A stretch of DNA of 44,302 bases from Phycisphaerae bacterium. GTDB lineage: Bacteria > Planctomycetota > Phycisphaerae > Sedimentisphaerales > Anaerohalosphaeraceae. Where the stretch lies: assembly GCA_014859965.1 (NCBI GenBank), contig JACZKQ010000189.1, positions 1-44,302 of the forward strand, given 5' to 3'. Shown piece by piece: positions 40,401 to 44,302 of this stretch; within the stretch, counting starts at the first letter, position 1; every line of letters begins with the position of its first letter. The position numbers and the translations under genes were made by a program. The notes beneath the pieces were generated by a model. That model made no database searches. It was not told the DNA's origin and saw only the letters and a list, made by a program, of their open reading frames with translations.

Positions 40401-43400
40401 TTACTTCTCCCGAAGTAACGGCATCAATGCCTCGAATATCTTCTCCTGCAAATCCTCGTCAGCGGTTCGCTCTTGAATCATCTCTATTACAGCCCGGTCA
40501 CGTCGACGCACAAACTGCTCGTAACGGCCCAACAACTCGCGACACACGCCCTCTTCATGCGGCACACGCACCAGCCCCCGATGTCCCGCCCCCGCAAGCG
40601 TCGCCAACAACGCGTCCTGCCCCGGTGTCCGCGTCGTAACGAGCGCAACCTCCTTCGTGCCCTTCACAAAACGCACACCATGCCTTACCAGCATGTCCTT
40701 ATAGACGAATGGTTCCCCTTCTGCTGGAATGTCATATGTATCAAACGGCTTCTGCCGATCCAGGAAGTCCCGCTCGTAATCCCTTAACAGTTCGGGGTGC
40801 CTTTCCGCGATGTCATCGAATATCTGCTTTCCAATTTCTCCTGGCTTTGCAGGCCCTTTCCGCTTGGCCTTTTTCTTGTTGACGATGGCCTTCTCTTCCT
40901 TCTGCCGTGCCCACTCGAAATACTCGCGCAAATACTCGTAGAGGGCATCGATCATCGCCTGCCGCCGCCGCTTTGAAGCCACCCCTAACAACTCCAAGAC
41001 CGCATCGTCCAGCGCACGCCGGTCGTCCATGTCCAGCTCACACCGGTCAGACAAGTTCTTGAGTTCCGCCTCTTTGCCCTTTGCCTCATATGCCATCTTG
41101 CGAAGCCGACGCTCAGAAAGAAACTGCATGGCTTTTCGCTGCTTCAACCGCTCAAACGCCTGTGCGATACCGTCCAACACTGACATTTTGACGCCGCGCA
41201 CACTCGGCACTGGCATCATTTTGACATCGACGACTTCCGTCTTTAGATTGGCCTCAACGCCCACGGGGCGCCCATATTGGAACTTGGACAGGACCACCCA
41301 GGTGGAATTCAACAGTCCTGCCAATACCGTGCCGCTCACTTCTTTTGGTGATACGTCAAACAAATTGTGGTTACATATCAGGTTTGCATCGTTGGCCGGA
41401 ATAGCGTGTTTGTACTGTTGCGCCATTGGCCAGAACACCGTTCCACGCGCATGCCCGGTAAGATCGTACCACGCCCGATCAGAAGTTGCCCGTGCTGAAC
41501 AGGTTGCTCCCTTATCGAAATTTTGCTTCTCCCCCCAATGAATGTACCGAAGAACATACGTACCCTTGAGTTCATCCGGCTTGCGCGCCACCATGAGAAT
41601 CATACGCCCGCACTGCTCCGCCCGCACGGTGAAAGCGTCTATCTCCATCAGGCTGTGCAATTCAGGTTCGAGGTACTCCGCCTCAATTGGCCGAATCTCT
41701 CCCCGCCCCTCGCCGCAGCGCACCAGCTTAACCCGCCCGCCTTCAACATCCTTTCGCGGCACGCCATACTCTTTCTGAAACTCCCCAGCAAACTTTTGAG
41801 ACTCAAGACATTCGTCGCTGCAATCCGCAGGAAAGAAGAAACAGTCCTTGCCGGTTTTCACCCCAAAGCGTACATCCGCAATCTCGCCCAGCGGCACAAA
41901 TTTGGAGCCGAACTCGTCCATCATTTGAAACCACAAATCAGGCGCGCGCAGATGCACGCCCCATTTTCCACCGTAGTACTCGCCCGTCTGGCTTTCAGCA
42001 TCATTGTCGCCCGTATCTTCGGACTTGCCCATAATGACGCCTAACTTCACCCCCTCATCCCAAAGGTCCCCCTGCCGCACGACTCTCGCACGATACCGAT
42101 CATTTGTCGTGTTCTTCTCAAGCCCAAGTACTTCATCACGAAAGCTGTCGGCCGCCCACATGGCCCCGGCCGTGGTCCCGTCATGAGCAAGCACCTCCTT
42201 GATGGGCCGACGCAGTTGCACGAAACGCACCTTGTTATTCATCCGCGCCGCCATGTCCTTCTGGCGCCGCAGTACAGTCACCGTTGTTGCTACTCGCGCA
42301 CCCACAAACCACGGCTCATCAACACTTTCAAAGATCGCAAGTATCTCGAAGTTCTGCAGCAGCCATTCTTGCAGTTTGAAGCCGTATTCAACGTCGAGCC
42401 ACTGGCTGGACGTTACGAACGCAAGATAGCCGTCGTCCTTCAGGAACGATGTCGCGTGCGGCCAGAAATAACAATGGATGTCGCTTCGCCCGGACAAATT
42501 CGCGCGTTCGCTGGCCGCGACATGTTGATAATACTCTTTGGTGCCGGGCGTCGCATTCCTCGGATCTTTGCTCTTGCGAATCTCCTCCTGCCGAATGTAT
42601 GGAGGATTTCCAACCACTGCGTCCAACAGGCGCAGGTCTACCTGCCGATGCTGTATTTTTCCCAGCCCCTTCGCTTTTACATGCGTCGGCAGCGACAGAA
42701 AAGGTTTCTTGGCAACGATGTCGAAGAAATCGCTTCGCGCGATCTGTGGGTAGTTTTCCGCATCGATCAGATCGCGCGTCGCCAGATTGATCGTCGTCAG
42801 ATGTGTCGCAAACAGCGATATGTCGACCCCAAAGAGTTCCGCCAATCGCGTCCCATGGGACTCCCCCGGCGCAAGCTCCCGCTTTCGCGCATACGCCCGC
42901 ACCAGGAATGTCCCGCCGCCGCACGCAGGGTCCAGCACTGTCTCATGCCCTGTCCGGATGCAGAAACTGTTGATGAGATCGACGACCTCGACGCTTGTGT
43001 AGAACTGTCCGAACTTGTGCCGCTCTTCCGGTGAGATCAGATGTTCGAAAATGCTCCCGATGACCTCGTAATCCAGTTTTGAGAAATCAAACGTGTGTAT
43101 CTGCTCCGTCAGCGCCCGCCAGTGCACAACCGCACGATCCGAGTAGAAGGGTATGCGATTACCAAGTGACGTGTGATCTTCTCCAAAAACTGTTTCATAG
43201 TCGCCCGTGATGTCACGTGCCCTTGCGAAGTACCCCTCCAGATGCAGGCGCAAATCCTCACCGCTGCTGACATGTTCAGCCACCGCAAGTCTGTCCATTC
43301 TCGTGCCGAATCGCTTCAGCAGGGCTTCATAGAACACCAGTTTATTAACCAGTGCATAGCATGTAAATTTCGCCGCCCGTTCGAGATTCTCGCGGATGCC

Positions 43401-44054
43401 TTCAGCGTCGTCATAGATAATCCAACCCTGCTCATCTCGCATCCATTTATCGAGTTCCCTTCGAAACTTCGCCTTCTGATACCGGTCAGCAAGCGCCTCA
43501 ACTGTCAGCGCAATGGGCATCTGAAGCGCTGACTCCAATGCCCCCACGAACTTCTCATCAGGGCTTTTCTCTCCAATAGCTGCCGTGCCTCGCAAAATCA
43601 GCGCAAACTCGTTTAGAAAAACCGGCAGCCAGTTCTGAATCGCGTGCAGTGTCATAGGCAGCACAAGATGGCTCTCCTTATGCACGCTCGTTACTTCCCA
43701 TGCTCGATAGTTCTGCTCTTGCCATGACGCGCGCGCAGATACGGTCTCCCAGAGCACGCACTCATTCACATTCCAAGTGAAGAAAAAAGGAGCCTTCGCC
43801 CGAGCCGCCTTCCGGCGGGCATCACTGACGACAGTGGCATTATATGGACTGCCCCCATCCTCTTGGTAAGGCAGTTTGACCTCCCCGGTCAAGACGATAC
43901 GGTCATCCTTGTCAAGCAGTGTCAGATCACGCCGCTTGCGCGAACCTTTCGTTGATTGCTCGCACTTCGCCCGTGAAAACGGCAAACTTGTGTTCTTCTG
44001 CAATATCTCATTGATCCAACTGGCGACATCCGCCGTGAATTCCCATTCGTTCAT
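40401..44054 (-). CDS. single-chain restriction-modification enzyme (Type IIG/IIL-like N6-adenine methyltransferase with N-terminal nuclease)
   Basis: About 1217 residues from ATG at 44054, chosen for AGGTGG just upstream and the MNEWEFTADVASWINE start; in-frame ATGs at 44105 and 44168 would add a basic tail. A PD-(D/E)xK-like nuclease site is visible at D43 ... E58-V-K60. Methyltransferase motif I DPACGGGTF is near residue 373 and motif IV NPPYIRQEEI near 480, giving an N6-adenine enzyme. The C-terminal half (~700-1000; VPLGEIADVRFGVKTGKD, ANLICNHNLFDVS) is a target-recognition region, followed by a basic helical stretch and an extra ~150-residue domain. One chain would thus recognise, methylate and cut DNA. 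BREX PglX or DISARM methylases are alternatives, but no partner genes are visible. GC is lower than in neighbours. Confidence 0.82.
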   Translation of the reverse strand: MNEWEFTADVASWINEILQKNTSLPFSRAKCEQSTKGSRKRRDLTLLDKDDRIVLTGEVKLPYQEDGGSPYNATVVSDARRKAARAKAPFFFTWNVNECVLWETVSARASWQEQNYRAWEVTSVHKESHLVLPMTLHAIQNWLPVFLNEFALILRGTAAIGEKSPDEKFVGALESALQMPIALTVEALADRYQKAKFRRELDKWMRDEQGWIIYDDAEGIRENLERAAKFTCYALVNKLVFYEALLKRFGTRMDRLAVAEHVSSGEDLRLHLEGYFARARDITGDYETVFGEDHTSLGNRIPFYSDRAVVHWRALTEQIHTFDFSKLDYEVIGSIFEHLISPEERHKFGQFYTSVEVVDLINSFCIRTGHETVLDPACGGGTFLVRAYARKRELAPGESHGTRLAELFGVDISLFATHLTTINLATRDLIDAENYPQIARSDFFDIVAKKPFLSLPTHVKAKGLGKIQHRQVDLRLLDAVVGNPPYIRQEEIRKSKDPRNATPGTKEYYQHVAASERANLSGRSDIHCYFWPHATSFLKDDGYLAFVTSSQWLDVEYGFKLQEWLLQNFEILAIFESVDEPWFVGARVATTVTVLRRQKDMAARMNNKVRFVQLRRPIKEVLAHDGTTAGAMWAADSFRDEVLGLEKNTTNDRYRARVVRQGDLWDEGVKLGVIMGKSEDTGDNDAESQTGEYYGGKWGVHLRAPDLWFQMMDEFGSKFVPLGEIADVRFGVKTGKDCFFFPADCSDECLESQKFAGEFQKEYGVPRKDVEGGRVKLVRCGEGRGEIRPIEAEYLEPELHSLMEIDAFTVRAEQCGRMILMVARKPDELKGTYVLRYIHWGEKQNFDKGATCSARATSDRAWYDLTGHARGTVFWPMAQQYKHAIPANDANLICNHNLFDVSPKEVSGTVLAGLLNSTWVVLSKFQYGRPVGVEANLKTEVVDVKMMPVPSVRGVKMSVLDGIAQAFERLKQRKAMQFLSERRLRKMAYEAKGKEAELKNLSDRCELDMDDRRALDDAVLELLGVASKRRRQAMIDALYEYLREYFEWARQKEEKAIVNKKKAKRKGPAKPGEIGKQIFDDIAERHPELLRDYERDFLDRQKPFDTYDIPAEGEPFVYKDMLVRHGVRFVKGTKEVALVTTRTPGQDALLATLAGAGHRGLVRVPHEEGVCRELLGRYEQFVRRRDRAVIEMIQERTADEDLQEKIFEALMPLLREK

Positions 44055-44302
44055 TCGCCACCTGCCACGCCATTTTTTCTGATCATGCCCCCGCTCTGTG
44101 CCCATCAGACGCGATGCCGAGCACTTTGGTCGTTCATTCCAGAATGCCCGCACCTTGGCCAACAGCAATCGTCAACCAACCAATCGTAGCAGATACCCCG
44201 CAGGATGCAACCGCATTCGCGCGGACAGCGAATTCAAAACAAGCTTTGCACCAAGACACACACACGCAACAAATCCGCCACAAAAGCTCCAAATCCCCAC
44301 CC

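Noticed and set aside
1-44302. tRNA, rRNA or insertion-sequence genes
   Set aside because: I scanned the spacers by eye and saw no cloverleaf-like tails, rRNA segments or transposase motifs; a small RNA gene could still be missed.

Overview
The window reads as a chromosomal segment of a GC-rich, Gram-negative, probably anaerobic bacterium from the Planctomycetes-Verrucomicrobia-Lentisphaerae-Kiritimatiellae group. My best guess is a planctomycete of the Phycisphaerae/Sedimentisphaerales type. This is inference from gene content: Tat-exported lipoprotein sulfatases, a two-propeller sialidase, a LamG-linked glycoside hydrolase without any SusC/SusD pair, a DksA-like protein with a histone-H1-like tail, and a sulfide-based homocysteine synthesis pair typical of anaerobes. 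No rRNA, tRNA, CRISPR array or transposase was found.

Left part (1-14.1 kb, all +): a carbohydrate-use cluster. In order it holds the 3' part of a LamG/(alpha/alpha)6 glycoside hydrolase, a PHP-domain hydrolase, a 558-residue MDR dehydrogenase with a duplicated Rossmann half, L-rhamnose isomerase, an NCS1-type permease, a double sialidase, a sulfatase, an alpha/beta-hydrolase esterase and a second sulfatase. The first five are tightly packed. The export-targeted enzymes would remove sulfate, ester and sugar groups from a polysaccharide outside the cytoplasm; the inner genes would import and convert a 6-deoxysugar such as L-rhamnose. There is no rhamnulokinase or rhamnulose-1-phosphate aldolase, so the dehydrogenase and PHP protein may form an uncharacterised route. 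A CGCAGAT-rich repeat sits in several spacers.

Middle part (14.5-32 kb): housekeeping genes. GT5-like glycogen synthase, coaE, rho, valS, a DUF151 bifunctional nuclease, then on the minus strand a TPR lipoprotein and lspA; then gpmI, mutL and a BtuF/BtuC/BtuD-type importer joined by overlaps; then the bipolar-charge DksA-like protein and yacG. Several clear intrinsic terminators separate the units.

Right part (32-39.9 kb): a conserved membrane protein overlapping a PglF/FlaA1-type membrane dehydratase with an unusual 170-residue insertion, a minus-strand secreted parallel beta-helix protein, and a two-gene operon for homocysteine synthesis (MA1821/MA1822-like) with extreme C-ending codon use.

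Right edge (39.85-44.3 kb): a repeat-dense intergenic stretch, then a large single-chain restriction-modification enzyme of lower GC on the minus strand, probably the edge of a defence island. The plus strand is G-rich on the left and C-rich on the right, suggesting a GC-skew switch inside the window.
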